Assembly (NCBI RefSeq): GCF_001598815.1
Contig: NZ_BCZQ01000026.1
Coordinates: 1 to 64,000, forward strand
Direction: 5' to 3'
DNA: 64,000 bases
From: Sphingopyxis terrae subsp. terrae NBRC 15098
GTDB taxonomy: Bacteria > Pseudomonadota > Alphaproteobacteria > Sphingomonadales > Sphingomonadaceae
Of this stretch, positions 33,425-43,004 are shown one piece after another. The translations under genes were made by a program, and so were the position numbers. Numbering within the stretch: position 1 is the stretch's first letter; every line of letters begins with the position of its first letter. Below the pieces are notes generated by a model. It saw only the letters and a program-made list of their open reading frames with translations. It searched no databases and was not told the DNA's origin.

Positions 33425-35176
33425 GTGGACGACAAGCGTAACCTGATCGCGGCAATTTTACTGTCGGTGGCGATCCTGCTCGGCTGGAATTTCGTTTCGG
33501 AGAAATTCTTTCCCACCCCGGCAAAGCCCGACGTGACCAAGACCGTCGCCGGCGCGCCCGGTGCGACCCCCGCGGCGACGCAGGGCCAGCCCGCCAGCGC
33601 GCCCCCATCCGGCACGCCCGCGGTCGCGGCGCCGGTCGCCAAGACGACGATTCTGCCGGTCGAGGCGGCGCTTGCCACGGGCAATCGGGTGCCGATCGAA
33701 ACCCCGTCGCTCGCGGGATCGATCAACCTTGTCGGCGCGCGCATCGACGACATCACACTGACCAAATATCGCCAGACGATCGAAAAGAACGCGCCGCCGG
33801 TGCGCCTGTTCGCGCCGGGCAACAGCAAGGCCGCCTATTTCGCGAGCGTCGGCTGGTCGGCGCAGGGGATCGAGGTTCCGGGGCCGACCACGCTGTGGAC
33901 CGCCAGCGGCACGAAGCTGACCCCGGCGACCCCGGTGACGCTCAGCTGGTCGAATACGACCGGCCAGACCTTCCGCGTCGAATATAGCATCGACGACAAG
34001 TATCTGATCACCGCGAAGCAGACGATCGCGAACGCGGGCAGCGCGCCGGTCGCGGCAAGCAGCTTCGCACTGCTCGACCGCCTCGGCAAGCCGACCGACC
34101 CGCACGAAAAGGACAGCGTCACTATTCATGTGGGGCCGACGGGCTTCGTAGACGGAAAGTCCGAGTTCGATGTCGATTACCAGAATCTCGATAATGGGGA
34201 GGCCTTCAAATATAATTCGGCGGCGTGGCTCGGCTTCACCGACAAATATTGGCTCGCCGCGGTGATCCCGGCGAAGGGCGAACGCGTCACCGCGTCGATC
34301 ACCGCGCCGGCCGCGGACAATTATCAGACGCTGTTCGCGCGCGACTTCAAACAGGTGGCGCCGGGAACGCAGGTGTCGACCACCAGCCGTATCTTCGCCG
34401 GCGCGAAGGAAGTCAGCATCCTGTCGCATTATCAGGACCAGCAGGGCATCACGCGCCTGTCGAACGCGATCGACTGGGGCTGGTTCGAATTTTTCGAAAA
34501 GCCGATCTTCAAGCTGCTCGACTGGCTGTTCCGCCAGATCGGCAATTTCGGCGTCGCGATCATGCTGCTCACCGTCATCATTCGCGGCCTGATGTTCCCG
34601 ATCGCGCAGCGTCAGTTCCATTCGATGGCGCAAATGCGCCTCGTCCAGCCCAAGATGAAGGCGCTGCAGGAACGTCACAAGGACGACAAGCCGAAGATGC
34701 AGCAGGAGCTGATGAAGCTCTACAAGGACGAAAAGATCAATCCGCTCGCGGGCTGTCTGCCGATCGTCATCCAGATTCCGATCTTCTATGCGCTCTACAA
34801 GGTGCTGATGCTGACGATCGAAATGCGGCACCAGCCCTTCGCATTGTGGATTCGCGACCTGTCGGCGCCCGATCCGCTGCACTTCCTAAACCTCTTCGGC
34901 CTGCTGCCCTTCACGCCGCCGTCGCTGCTCGCGCTCGGGCCGCTCGCGCTGCTCCTGGGCATCACCATGTTCCTGCAGTTCCGCCTCAATCCGCAGGCGA
35001 CCGATCCGGTGCAGCAACAGGTGTTCAAGATCATGCCGTGGATGTTCATGTTCATCATGGCGCCCTTCGCGGCGGGCCTGCTGCTTTACTGGATCACCAA
35101 CAACTGCCTGTCGATCGCGCAGCAGCAGTGGATGTATCGCAAATTCCCGCAGCTTCGGGCGGCGCCGGTAAAGTGA
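33425..35176 (+). CDS. yidC: membrane protein insertase YidC
   Basis: A 583-residue insertase. An N-terminal signal-anchor helix (about 5-22) precedes a Pro/Ala-rich linker and a large periplasmic beta-sandwich (about 75-340). The five-helix core starts near FFEKPIFKLLDWLF, with the conserved positively charged groove residue in VIIRGLMFPIAQRQ and the cytoplasmic hairpin rich in Lys/Met. A GTG start at 33425 follows GAGAGACCGAAGA. Its stop overlaps the engB start (GTGA). Confidence 0.96.
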   Translation: MDDKRNLIAAILLSVAILLGWNFVSEKFFPTPAKPDVTKTVAGAPGATPAATQGQPASAPPSGTPAVAAPVAKTTILPVEAALATGNRVPIETPSLAGSINLVGARIDDITLTKYRQTIEKNAPPVRLFAPGNSKAAYFASVGWSAQGIEVPGPTTLWTASGTKLTPATPVTLSWSNTTGQTFRVEYSIDDKYLITAKQTIANAGSAPVAASSFALLDRLGKPTDPHEKDSVTIHVGPTGFVDGKSEFDVDYQNLDNGEAFKYNSAAWLGFTDKYWLAAVIPAKGERVTASITAPAADNYQTLFARDFKQVAPGTQVSTTSRIFAGAKEVSILSHYQDQQGITRLSNAIDWGWFEFFEKPIFKLLDWLFRQIGNFGVAIMLLTVIIRGLMFPIAQRQFHSMAQMRLVQPKMKALQERHKDDKPKMQQELMKLYKDEKINPLAGCLPIVIQIPIFYALYKVLMLTIEMRHQPFALWIRDLSAPDPLHFLNLFGLLPFTPPSLLALGPLALLLGITMFLQFRLNPQATDPVQQQVFKIMPWMFMFIMAPFAAGLLLYWITNNCLSIAQQQWMYRKFPQLRAAPVK

Positions 35177-35823
35177 GCGAGATCGATCCGGCGGCCGAAG
35201 ATCGCGGCGAACGCGCCCGCAAGCTGTTTGCGGGTCCGATCGCCTTTCTGAAATCGGCGCCCGCACTCCAGCATCTGCCCGCGCCGAGCGTGCCGGAGAT
35301 CGCCTTTGCCGGCCGCTCGAACGTCGGCAAATCGTCGCTGCTCAACGCGCTGACCAATCGCAACGGGCTTGCTCGCACCTCGGTCACGCCGGGGCGCACG
35401 CAGGAGCTCAACTATTTCGACGTCGGCAATCCGCTGGTGTTCCGCCTTGTCGACATGCCGGGCTATGGCTTTGCGAAGGCGCCCAAGGATGTCGTCAAGA
35501 AATGGCGTTTTCTGGTCAATGACTATCTGCGCGGGCGTCAGGTACTCAAACGGACGCTGGTGCTGATCGACAGCCGGCACGGCTTCAAGGATGTCGACCG
35601 CGAGGTGCTCGAAATGCTCGACACCGCTGCGGTCAGCTACCGCGTCGTGCTGACCAAGGCCGACAAAATCAAGGCGAGCGAACTCGCCGCGGTCCACGCC
35701 GCCACCGAGGCCGAGGCCCGCAAGCATCCCGCCGCGCACCCCGAGGTGATCGTGACGAGCAGCGAAAAGGGCATGGGCATCGCCGAGCTGCGCACCGCGG
35801 TGCTGGAGGCGGTGGAGAGTTGA
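35173..35823 (+). CDS. engB: ribosome biogenesis GTP-binding protein EngB (YsxC/YihA)
   Basis: A 216-residue GTPase needed for large-subunit assembly and cell division. Motifs are G1 GRSNVGKSS, G2 RTSVTPGRTQ, G3 DMPGYGFAK and G4 LTKADK. The N-terminal RARKLFAGPIAFLKSAPALQ region is typical. It starts with GTG in a four-base overlap with yidC, so the two are translationally coupled. Confidence 0.95.
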   Translation: MSEIDPAAEDRGERARKLFAGPIAFLKSAPALQHLPAPSVPEIAFAGRSNVGKSSLLNALTNRNGLARTSVTPGRTQELNYFDVGNPLVFRLVDMPGYGFAKAPKDVVKKWRFLVNDYLRGRQVLKRTLVLIDSRHGFKDVDREVLEMLDTAAVSYRVVLTKADKIKASELAAVHAATEAEARKHPAAHPEVIVTSSEKGMGIAELRTAVLEAVES

Positions 35824-35869
35824 CGAAATGTCTCCCCTCCCGCAAGCGGGATGGGAATATGGAGACCGC

Positions 35870-36541
35870 ATGAAACTCTTCATCGGGAACAAGGCCTATT
35901 CGAGCTGGAGCCTGCGCGGCTGGCTCGCCACCCGCCACAGCGGTCTGCCGTTCGAGGAAGTCACGGTTCCGCTCTATGACGAGGACTGGAATCGCCGCCG
36001 CGAGGGCGATGAATTCGCGCCGTCGGGCGGCAAGGTGCCGATCCTGTGGGACGGCAGCGATATCGTCGTCTGGGACAGTCTGGCGATCATCGACTATCTC
36101 AACGAAAAAACGGGCGGCGCCCGCGGCTATTGGCCTGCCGACATGGCGGCGCGCGCAATGGCGCGGTCGATGGCGGCCGAAATGCACGCCAGCTTCTCGG
36201 CGCTACGCCGCCACCACAGCATGAACATCCGCCGCATCTATCCCGCCGCGGAGCTGTTGCCCGAGGTGCAGGCCGACGTCGTCCGCATCCTCCAGATCTG
36301 GGCCGAGGCGCGCGCGCGGTTCGGGGGCGAGGGCGATTATCTGTTCGGCGACTGGTCGGCCGCCGACATGATGTTCGCGCCGGTCGTGACGCGCTTCATC
36401 ACCTATTCGATCCCGTTGCCGCGCTTTGCCCTGCCTTACTGCCAGGCGGTCGTCAGCCATCCGCATATGCAGGAATGGATCGGCGGCGCGCAGGCCGAAG
36501 ACTGGGTCATCGAGCAGTTCGAAGGCGCGCAGCAGGACTGA
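35870..36541 (+). CDS. glutathione S-transferase family protein
   Basis: A 223-residue GST. N-terminal MKLFIGNKAYSSWSLRGWLA, with the Ser pair in AYSSWS as the likely catalytic site, then GKVPILWDG (cis-Pro) and VWDSLAII (glutathione contact). The helical domain has GDWSAADMMFAPVVTRF. ATG at 35870 has GGAGACC in front; the frame opens 14 codons earlier in a palindromic stretch (CCCGCAAGCGGG) and is not GST-like there. Convergent with gshA, stops 21 bases apart. Confidence 0.87.
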   Translation: MKLFIGNKAYSSWSLRGWLATRHSGLPFEEVTVPLYDEDWNRRREGDEFAPSGGKVPILWDGSDIVVWDSLAIIDYLNEKTGGARGYWPADMAARAMARSMAAEMHASFSALRRHHSMNIRRIYPAAELLPEVQADVVRILQIWAEARARFGGEGDYLFGDWSAADMMFAPVVTRFITYSIPLPRFALPYCQAVVSHPHMQEWIGGAQAEDWVIEQFEGAQQD

Positions 36542-36562
36542 CGCACCGACCCGCCAGTGCGC

Positions 36563-37936
36563 TCAGAAACTCTGCTCGTCGTAGATTTTCGACAGGTCGT
36601 GATGCCAGGCACCCTCGTACCGGTCGAGCAGGTCGTGGGCGGGCGATTTGCCGCTCTTGGCGATACGCCGCAACGGTTCGAGGAAGCCGACCTCGTTATC
36701 GCCCATCGAATTGACCTCGCCCCGCGCCGCCAGGCCCGCGGCCGCGATATCGAGGACGCGGTGCGCAAGTTCGCCGAGCGTCCCGCCGCCGGGCGCCGGC
36801 GCGTCGAGGCCCTCGCTGGGCACCGCATCGCGCAGCGCCTGCTGTTCTTCGATGCTCCAGCCCTTGACCAGATCCCATGCGGCATCGAGCGCGCCCTGAT
36901 CGTAGAGCAGCCCGACCCAGAGTGCAGGCAACGCGCAGATGCGGTTCCACGGGCCGCCGTCGGCGCCGCGCATTTCGAGAAAGCTCTTCAAACGCACTTC
37001 AGGGAAGGCGGTCGACAGATGGTCGTTCCAATCGGAAAGCCGCGGCAATTCGCCCGGCAGGACCGCCAGCTCGCCCTTCATGAAATCGCGGAAGCTGAGG
37101 CCCGCGGCGTCGATATACTGGCCGTCGCGGAAGACGAAATACATCGGCACGTCGAGCATGTAATCGACATAGCGTTCATAGCCGAAGCCATCCTCGAACA
37201 CGAAGGGCAGCATACCGGTGCGCGCCGGATCGGTGTCGGTCCAGATATGGCTCCGGTACGACATGAAGCCGTTGGGGCGGCCCTCGGTAAAGGGCGAGGA
37301 AGCAAAGAGAGCGGTCGCGAGCGGCTGAAGCGCCAGGCTCACCCGGAACTTCTGCACCATGTCGGCCTCGCTCGCATAGTCGAGGTTGGTCTGGATGGTG
37401 CAGGTGCGCAGCATCATGTCGAGCCCCATGCTGCCGACGCGCGGCATATGGTTCAGCATGATCTTGTAGCGGCCCTTGGGCATGACCGGCAGTTCGGCGC
37501 GCGTCTTGTCGGGCCACATGCCGACGCCGAGGAAGCCGAGCCCGAGCTCGGCGCCGACTTCCTTGACCTGCTTCAGGTGGCGGCCGGTTTCGGCGCAGGT
37601 CTGGTGCAGATTTTCGAGCGGCGCGCCCGACAGTTCAAGCTGGCCCGCGGGTTCCAGGCTGACGGTGCCGTCGCTGCCCGCGAGCGCGATGACATGGCCG
37701 CCCTCGATCACCGGCTCCCAGCCGAAACGCGTGAGCGCCATCAGAAGGTCGCGGATACCTCCGGGTTCGTCGTAGCTCGGCGCCCGGTGATCGCTGGTGC
37801 GATAGACGAATTTCTCGTGCTCGGTGCCGATCCGCCACCGCTCCTTGGGCTTTTCGCCCTTGATCATGGGGGCCGCGAGCTGGTCGCGGCTTTCGATGAT
37901 GGGATCGTTTTGATCTGAAACCTGCCGCGTGCTCAT
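36563..37936 (-). CDS. gshA: glutamate-cysteine ligase, plant/alphaproteobacterial type
   Basis: A 457-residue ATP-dependent ligase that makes gamma-glutamylcysteine, the first and rate-limiting step of glutathione synthesis. GCS2-type motifs: RIGTEHEKFVY near 35-45, MLNHMPRVGSMGLDMMLRTC, SSPFTEGRPNGFMSYRSHIW and the C-terminal WNRICALPALWVGLLYD. It is of the plant/proteobacterial class rather than the E. coli class. Its product supplies the GSTs in this window, although the genes are not one operon. Confidence 0.93.
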   Translation of the reverse strand: MSTRQVSDQNDPIIESRDQLAAPMIKGEKPKERWRIGTEHEKFVYRTSDHRAPSYDEPGGIRDLLMALTRFGWEPVIEGGHVIALAGSDGTVSLEPAGQLELSGAPLENLHQTCAETGRHLKQVKEVGAELGLGFLGVGMWPDKTRAELPVMPKGRYKIMLNHMPRVGSMGLDMMLRTCTIQTNLDYASEADMVQKFRVSLALQPLATALFASSPFTEGRPNGFMSYRSHIWTDTDPARTGMLPFVFEDGFGYERYVDYMLDVPMYFVFRDGQYIDAAGLSFRDFMKGELAVLPGELPRLSDWNDHLSTAFPEVRLKSFLEMRGADGGPWNRICALPALWVGLLYDQGALDAAWDLVKGWSIEEQQALRDAVPSEGLDAPAPGGGTLGELAHRVLDIAAAGLAARGEVNSMGDNEVGFLEPLRRIAKSGKSPAHDLLDRYEGAWHHDLSKIYDEQSF

Positions 37937-37976
37937 GGCAGCGCATGTAAGCGGCCTCGCGGCATCTTGGAAGGGG

Positions 37977-39968
37977 TCAGTTGACGGTTACGTCGAAGAC
38001 CGTTGCAAAGGCGCTGCCGGGGCCAAGTGCCGCGGTCGAGGCCGACACCGTTGTCCCCGCGATTGCGGCGCCGAACGGGTCGCTTTCGTCGGCCCCCGTG
38101 GCATTGTCGTCTTCCCCGGTCGTCGCGCCGGCACAGCTCGTGCCGCTGCGCAGCGAACCGGGAACGAAGCTGGTCGTCGCGGGCAGCGGGTCGGCGACGT
38201 AGATCGCCGTCGCGGTCGCGCTGCCGCCGTTGGTCACCAGCAGGCAATAGCGCATGGTGGCACCGGGAATCGCCTTGGGATTGGTCGTGCCGTTGACCGG
38301 ATCGCTGACGATGCTGCTCGTCTTCGCGATCAGCAGATTGGCGACCGGACGGCAGAAATTGATGTCGTGAATCGCCATGCCCTGCTGCCCCGGATTCGCC
38401 GGGGCAAGGCTGTGGCTGCCATATTCGATGGTGATGGTGTCGACCGGCGCGGCAAAGGTGACGACGACATTGCCGTTGGCGCTGCCGTCGGCGGAGGTGG
38501 CGTCGCCATAGGCGCTGTTGCCGACGACATAATTGGCGACGCCGTTGGTCAGCGTTGGATAGACGATGGTGCCGTTGAAGCTGCCGGTAACGGTCACGCG
38601 GTCGGCGAACTGGCCCGAGGCATAATCGATGTCGAACAGCGTGAATTGGGCGCCCGGCACTGCGGTCGGCAGACTGATCGTCGACGTGACGACGCCCGCC
38701 TGGCTTGTGAAGTCGACGATCTCGAAGATCGAATATTGCGCAGGCGACAGCCCGCCGGTGACGACATTCTGCCGTGTCGGCGACTGGCCGCCATAGGTGG
38801 CGTTGCTCAGAAAGCTGCCGCCGCTGATCGCGATGTTGAAGTTCATCGTGCCGATGGCGGTCAGCGCATAGCTGCCGCTCGCCGTGCCGGCGGACCAGCT
38901 CACGCTGTCCCAATCGTGCAGCGTCGATCCGGCCGGGCAGATCAGCACCGGCGGCACGCCCGCGACGCGGCTGCCCGAGACGGTGAAACTGGCTGCGGCA
39001 TAATCATCTTCGCCGGTCGCGCCATTGCCCGGCGTCGAATCGAGGTCGGGTGCCGAAGATGCCGTGATTTCGGCGCTGTTGAGGATCGTCGCGCCGGATG
39101 TCGCGTTGACCGTGCCGCTGATCGTCAGCGTGCGGGTCGCACCCGGCGGGACGCTGCCGACCGTCCAGACGCCGGTCGTACTGTTATAGCTGCCGAATCC
39201 GGTCGCGCTCGTGAAGCTGAAGCCCGTGGGCAGCGTGTCCTGCACGGTGACGCCGGTCGCGGTCGCCGGCGATCCGCTCGCATTGGTGACGGCCAGCGTG
39301 TAGCTGATGCTCGATCCCGTCGCCGGAGCCGCACTGCTGACGCTCTTGGTCAGCGACAGATCGGCATAGTTGGCGGGCAGACTGGTCAGATACAGGTCGG
39401 CGCGGACGAAATTGCCGTTGTCCGCCTGCGGATATTGATCGCAAATCTCGAGCCGCCATGTGCCTTGCGCATTTTCGCCGTTGAACGCCGACAGCGGCGA
39501 ATTGGGGCTGAAGTCGTTTTGATAGGGCGGCGCGCTGATCGAATGGGTTACGCTATTTCCGTCGGTGTTGACCGTCTGCGCGCCGCCGTCGTTCAGCCGC
39601 ACGTTGAAATTGTCACCCGAAATATTGTTGGTGTCGCCATTCACAAGCTGGACCCGCGTGCCCGCCGGCGACTGCAATGTGATCCTGAGGTCGCCGCGCC
39701 ACGTATGGGTTGCGAGGACGCCAAGATCGACGTCGCCGACGATATAGCTGGTCGATACCGTGAAATTGCGGACGAGCGGCGATGAACAGGGGGTGCCGTT
39801 GCTGATCGCGCCGCCGGTCGTGTTGCTGTATGTCGTGGTGGTCTGCGCACGGGCAGCGGGTGCAACGACGAGCGCCATCGCCAGCCACAGGAGCATGGTC
39901 CATGCCCTGATTGGCAGCGTCCGCTGGCCCCCACGCCAGCGTCCTCGGCTTTGGTCCCGCCGTTGCAT
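37977..39968 (-). CDS. secreted P-domain / DUF11 repeat protein
   Basis: A 663-residue exported protein. Signal peptide about 1-42 (hydrophobic MLLWLAMALVVAPAARA, cut near ARA-QT). Residues about 45-203 form a proprotein convertase P-domain (DLGVLATHTWRGDLRITLQS, GTWRLEICD). A DUF11 beta-sandwich follows (about 207-315, ADLSLTKSVSS ... GVTVQDTLPTGFSF). A middle beta-rich region holds CPAGSTLHDWDSVSW, and a second DUF11-like unit closes the protein (about 575-663). No anchor or protease domain is seen. Likely surface or extracellular; function unknown. Confidence 0.8.
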   Translation of the reverse strand: MQRRDQSRGRWRGGQRTLPIRAWTMLLWLAMALVVAPAARAQTTTTYSNTTGGAISNGTPCSSPLVRNFTVSTSYIVGDVDLGVLATHTWRGDLRITLQSPAGTRVQLVNGDTNNISGDNFNVRLNDGGAQTVNTDGNSVTHSISAPPYQNDFSPNSPLSAFNGENAQGTWRLEICDQYPQADNGNFVRADLYLTSLPANYADLSLTKSVSSAAPATGSSISYTLAVTNASGSPATATGVTVQDTLPTGFSFTSATGFGSYNSTTGVWTVGSVPPGATRTLTISGTVNATSGATILNSAEITASSAPDLDSTPGNGATGEDDYAAASFTVSGSRVAGVPPVLICPAGSTLHDWDSVSWSAGTASGSYALTAIGTMNFNIAISGGSFLSNATYGGQSPTRQNVVTGGLSPAQYSIFEIVDFTSQAGVVTSTISLPTAVPGAQFTLFDIDYASGQFADRVTVTGSFNGTIVYPTLTNGVANYVVGNSAYGDATSADGSANGNVVVTFAAPVDTITIEYGSHSLAPANPGQQGMAIHDINFCRPVANLLIAKTSSIVSDPVNGTTNPKAIPGATMRYCLLVTNGGSATATAIYVADPLPATTSFVPGSLRSGTSCAGATTGEDDNATGADESDPFGAAIAGTTVSASTAALGPGSAFATVFDVTVN

Positions 39969-40052
39969 GGCGACCCTCTGCCCGCGACATCCCTAATTTG
40001 GAGTTAATAACTGCCAGTTTGGCAGCATTCTTGTTTCAATATGAAACATCTT

Positions 40053-40799
40053 CTAACCGCCGCGCCAGTCGCCATGCTGCGCCATCCATAGCGCCGTTGC
40101 TGCAATCGCGGCCGTTTCGGCCCGCAGGATACGCGGTCCCAGCGCGATACGCTTAACCGAATCATGGTCGATCAGCATCGCGCGTTCGCGGTCGGTGAAA
40201 CCGCCTTCTGGGCCGGTCAGAATGGCAGCGGGGGCGGGTGCCGCGACCGCAGCGAACGGAGCCCCGCCGGCTTCGTCGGCGAAGAGTAGCGCGCGACCGA
40301 CCGGCCAGTCTTTCAACAGCTGGGGGAGTTTGACCGGATCGGCGAGGTCGGGGAGCGCGGTCCGGCCGCATTGTTCGCAGGCCTCGACAATCTGTGCAGC
40401 GAGCCGCTCCTGCTTGACGCGCTCGACGATGGTGCGTTCGGTGATGACGGGCTGGAGCCGCGCGACGCCGAGTTCGGTTGCCTTTTCGATGATCCAGTCG
40501 AGCCGCGCCTTTTTCACCGGGGCAAAACAGAGCCAGAGGTCGGGCACGCGTTCGATCGGGCGCATCTGGTGTTCGATGCGGATCGAAAGCGCCCGCCTCG
40601 ACGCTTCGGCGACCGCGCCGAGCCACTCGCCGCTGCGATTGTCGAACAGCAGCAGCGGATCGCCCGGCTTCGCGCGCATGACGTTTAGCAGATAATGCGC
40701 CGCCGGTCCGTCGAGCGCCACCATCGCGCCGGCGGCAAGCGGCGTGTCGGTATAGAGTCGGGGCGTGCTGGCGGGCGGCCAGGCAGGTGTCGCGGGCAT
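40053..40799 (-). CDS. rsmE: 16S rRNA (uracil1498-N3)-methyltransferase RsmE
   Basis: A 248-residue SPOUT-class methyltransferase. The N-terminal PUA-like domain contains HYLLNVMRAKPGD, and the C-terminal trefoil-knot domain has GPEGGFTDRER (SAM binding) and ALGPRILRAETAAIAA. It methylates U1498 in the decoding centre. The start MPATPAW at 40799 fits homologues; the frame upstream is not conserved. It stands alone and reads left. Confidence 0.93.
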   Translation of the reverse strand: MPATPAWPPASTPRLYTDTPLAAGAMVALDGPAAHYLLNVMRAKPGDPLLLFDNRSGEWLGAVAEASRRALSIRIEHQMRPIERVPDLWLCFAPVKKARLDWIIEKATELGVARLQPVITERTIVERVKQERLAAQIVEACEQCGRTALPDLADPVKLPQLLKDWPVGRALLFADEAGGAPFAAVAAPAPAAILTGPEGGFTDRERAMLIDHDSVKRIALGPRILRAETAAIAATALWMAQHGDWRGG

Positions 40800-41003
40800 G
40801 GCTGGGCGATAGCAGAGGCACAATCTTCGCGCATCTTTTGCTTTGCGCGGGCTCGATTGTTCCGTTTCGGGCCAGAATCCCCGAAAAACTGCCATTCCCG
40901 GTCAGGCCGATTAGCGATTTGGTAAGCAGTTTCCCCCTAGGTGCAAGGCTACCAGCCGCGCATCTGGTGGGTCGCGCGACCGGGCCAAGAGGGGTTTTAG
41001 ACC
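40800..41003. other. 204-bp intergenic region before the pseudopilin genes
   Basis: This gap separates the divergently oriented rsmE and pseudopilin operons and must hold both promoters. I see no coding frame. GCGATTTGGTAAGCAGTTTC near 40912-40931 is relatively AT rich and could be part of the rightward promoter, but no clear -35/-10 pair is present. Confidence 0.3.
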
Positions 41004-43004
41004 ATGCGAGGGACCGTTTTCAGCCGCCTGCGGGCCGGCATCTCGACCTTCTGCCGCGATACGCGCGGCAACACGATGATGCTGACGGCGGGCGCGCTCG
41101 TGCCGATCGTGGCGCTCGTAGGGTCGGGCGTCGATATCGGCCGTGCCTATATGGCCGAGCTTCGCCTGCAGCAGGCGTGCGATGCGGGCGTGCTCGCGGG
41201 CCGCCGCGCGATGCAGGGCGGCGATTATGATTCGAACGCCGAAGGCGAAGCGAACAAGATGTTCGCCTTCAACTTCCCGTCGGGGATGTATGCAAGCAGC
41301 GGCGTCGATTTCAAATCGAAGGCGCAGGGGACGTCGAACGTCGTCGGCGAAGCCAAGGTTACGCTGCCCACCGATATCATGAAAATATTCGGGACCAAGC
41401 AATTCGACCTTGCGGTCAACTGTACCGCGAAGCTGGAAATCTCGAACGCCGACATCATGATGGTCCTCGACGTTACCGGATCGATGGCGACGACCAATTC
41501 GGGCGACTCGGTCAACCGCATCAGCGCGCTCAAGACCGCGACGATGAACTTCTTCGACACGCTGACCACCGCCGATGTCGGCGATGGTCGCCTGCGTTTC
41601 GGCGTCGTGCCGTACAGCTCGAGCGCCAATGTCGGCCAGATTCTCTACGCGAAGAATCCCGACTGGCTAGCAAACAGCGTCCTTCTGCCGTCACGTACCC
41701 CCAACTACAACGGTTGGGAAACTGGAACGACGGTAAACGGCACGGGGACCAACGGAGCGACGACCCAGGCGGTGCCTTGGAAGGATACAAGCACAACGAT
41801 ATCGGGCAAAAATAGCACGAGCTGCGGCCAGACCGCGTCGCCCGCCAACTCTACGGCGACGACGAGCGGTTCGCCAACTACCACCCAAACTGGTCAATAT
41901 ATGGATAGTTCGGGAAATCGGGTCACCAACAATAATGTAGCCCAAAATTACCAATATTATGAATATCGCTATGCGTGGAATAGCAGCAAGAGCAAATGCT
42001 ATCTGCAGAGTCGTACCATGCAGTATACAACAACTACGCCGCAAACGGTGACTCAGCCGCCGAAGTTCGATAATTCTTATACCTATCAAGATCGTATCTT
42101 CGACGTCAGCGCAGCAAAGGCCGGATCTGCGATCAGCACCAATACCGGCGACTTAGGGGCCAACTATTCGGCAACTTGGGGCGGTTGCGTGATCGAACGC
42201 AAAACGGTGGCATTCGGCCCCAGTCAGTCGGCGCCCTCGGACGCGCTCGACATGGATGTGGATACCGCACCTGGCAGCGACGACGACACCAAGTGGAAGG
42301 TGCTGATCCCAGAAATCGCGTTTCCCCGCGCCAGCGGTCCGGGAAGTACGCCATCGACGACAGGCGCCATCTCAGTCAGCATAACCGACTCGCGCGGGCG
42401 GCAGGTTATCACGCCGGACTCGAGTTCGAACGGCAGCTGGCAGCGTTACTCCAAATATTGGAGCAATGGCTGGGGCGTCTGCCCTGCGCCGTCGATGAAG
42501 CTGACGACGATGACGGCGAGCGACCGTTCCAGCTTCAACACCTACATCAACGCCTTGCAGCCCGTCGGCGGCACCTATCATGATTCGGGCATGGTCTGGG
42601 GCATCCGCCTCTTGTCGCCCGACGGCATGTTTGCCGACGAAAATGCCGAAGCGCCGAACAAGCGCCCGATCAGCCGCCATATCGTCTTCATGACTGACGG
42701 CGACATGTCGGCGAATATGGGGAATTTGAGCTTCCAGGGCTATGAATGGACGATGCAGCGTGTCGGCGGAACCAACGACAGCAATCTGACCGACCGGCAC
42801 AACAACCGCTTCCTCCAGCTTTGCGAAAAGGCGAAGGCGAAGAATATCACCATCTGGGTGGTCGGCTTCGGCACCTCGCTCAACACCCAGCTCACGACCT
42901 GCGCGACGCCGGGCAAGGCCTATGAAGCCTCCAACGCTTCGCAGCTCAACGACAATTTCCAGGCGATCGCGCGCCAGATTTCGAAGCTGAGGCTCTCGCA
43001 ATGA
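41004..43004 (+). CDS. TadG-like pseudopilin with von Willebrand A domain
   Basis: A 666-residue protein with a Tad/TadG-like N-terminus: RDTRGNTMMLTAGALVPIVALVG, one membrane helix at about 25-44, then a periplasmic or surface part. The vWA domain starts near 150 with the MIDAS motif MMVLDVTGSM (Asp156, Thr158, Ser160). Between about residues 229 and 375 an insert rich in Ser, Thr, Asn, Gln and Tyr interrupts the domain; the DNA there (41690-42130) is clearly less GC rich. The vWA fold resumes (ISRHIVFMTDGDMS). Its stop overlaps the next start by four bases. Confidence 0.85.
   Translation: MRGTVFSRLRAGISTFCRDTRGNTMMLTAGALVPIVALVGSGVDIGRAYMAELRLQQACDAGVLAGRRAMQGGDYDSNAEGEANKMFAFNFPSGMYASSGVDFKSKAQGTSNVVGEAKVTLPTDIMKIFGTKQFDLAVNCTAKLEISNADIMMVLDVTGSMATTNSGDSVNRISALKTATMNFFDTLTTADVGDGRLRFGVVPYSSSANVGQILYAKNPDWLANSVLLPSRTPNYNGWETGTTVNGTGTNGATTQAVPWKDTSTTISGKNSTSCGQTASPANSTATTSGSPTTTQTGQYMDSSGNRVTNNNVAQNYQYYEYRYAWNSSKSKCYLQSRTMQYTTTTPQTVTQPPKFDNSYTYQDRIFDVSAAKAGSAISTNTGDLGANYSATWGGCVIERKTVAFGPSQSAPSDALDMDVDTAPGSDDDTKWKVLIPEIAFPRASGPGSTPSTTGAISVSITDSRGRQVITPDSSSNGSWQRYSKYWSNGWGVCPAPSMKLTTMTASDRSSFNTYINALQPVGGTYHDSGMVWGIRLLSPDGMFADENAEAPNKRPISRHIVFMTDGDMSANMGNLSFQGYEWTMQRVGGTNDSNLTDRHNNRFLQLCEKAKAKNITIWVVGFGTSLNTQLTTCATPGKAYEASNASQLNDNFQAIARQISKLRLSQ

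Noticed and set aside
35824..35869. Longer N-terminus for the GST gene at 35870
   Set aside because: The upstream codons run through a CCCGC-AA-GCGGG hairpin and are not GST-like; ATG at 35870 has a good ribosome-binding site.
37929..39785. 618-codon rightward open frame
   Set aside because: Antisense to the P-domain/DUF11 gene; Arg/Ala/Asp-rich shadow.
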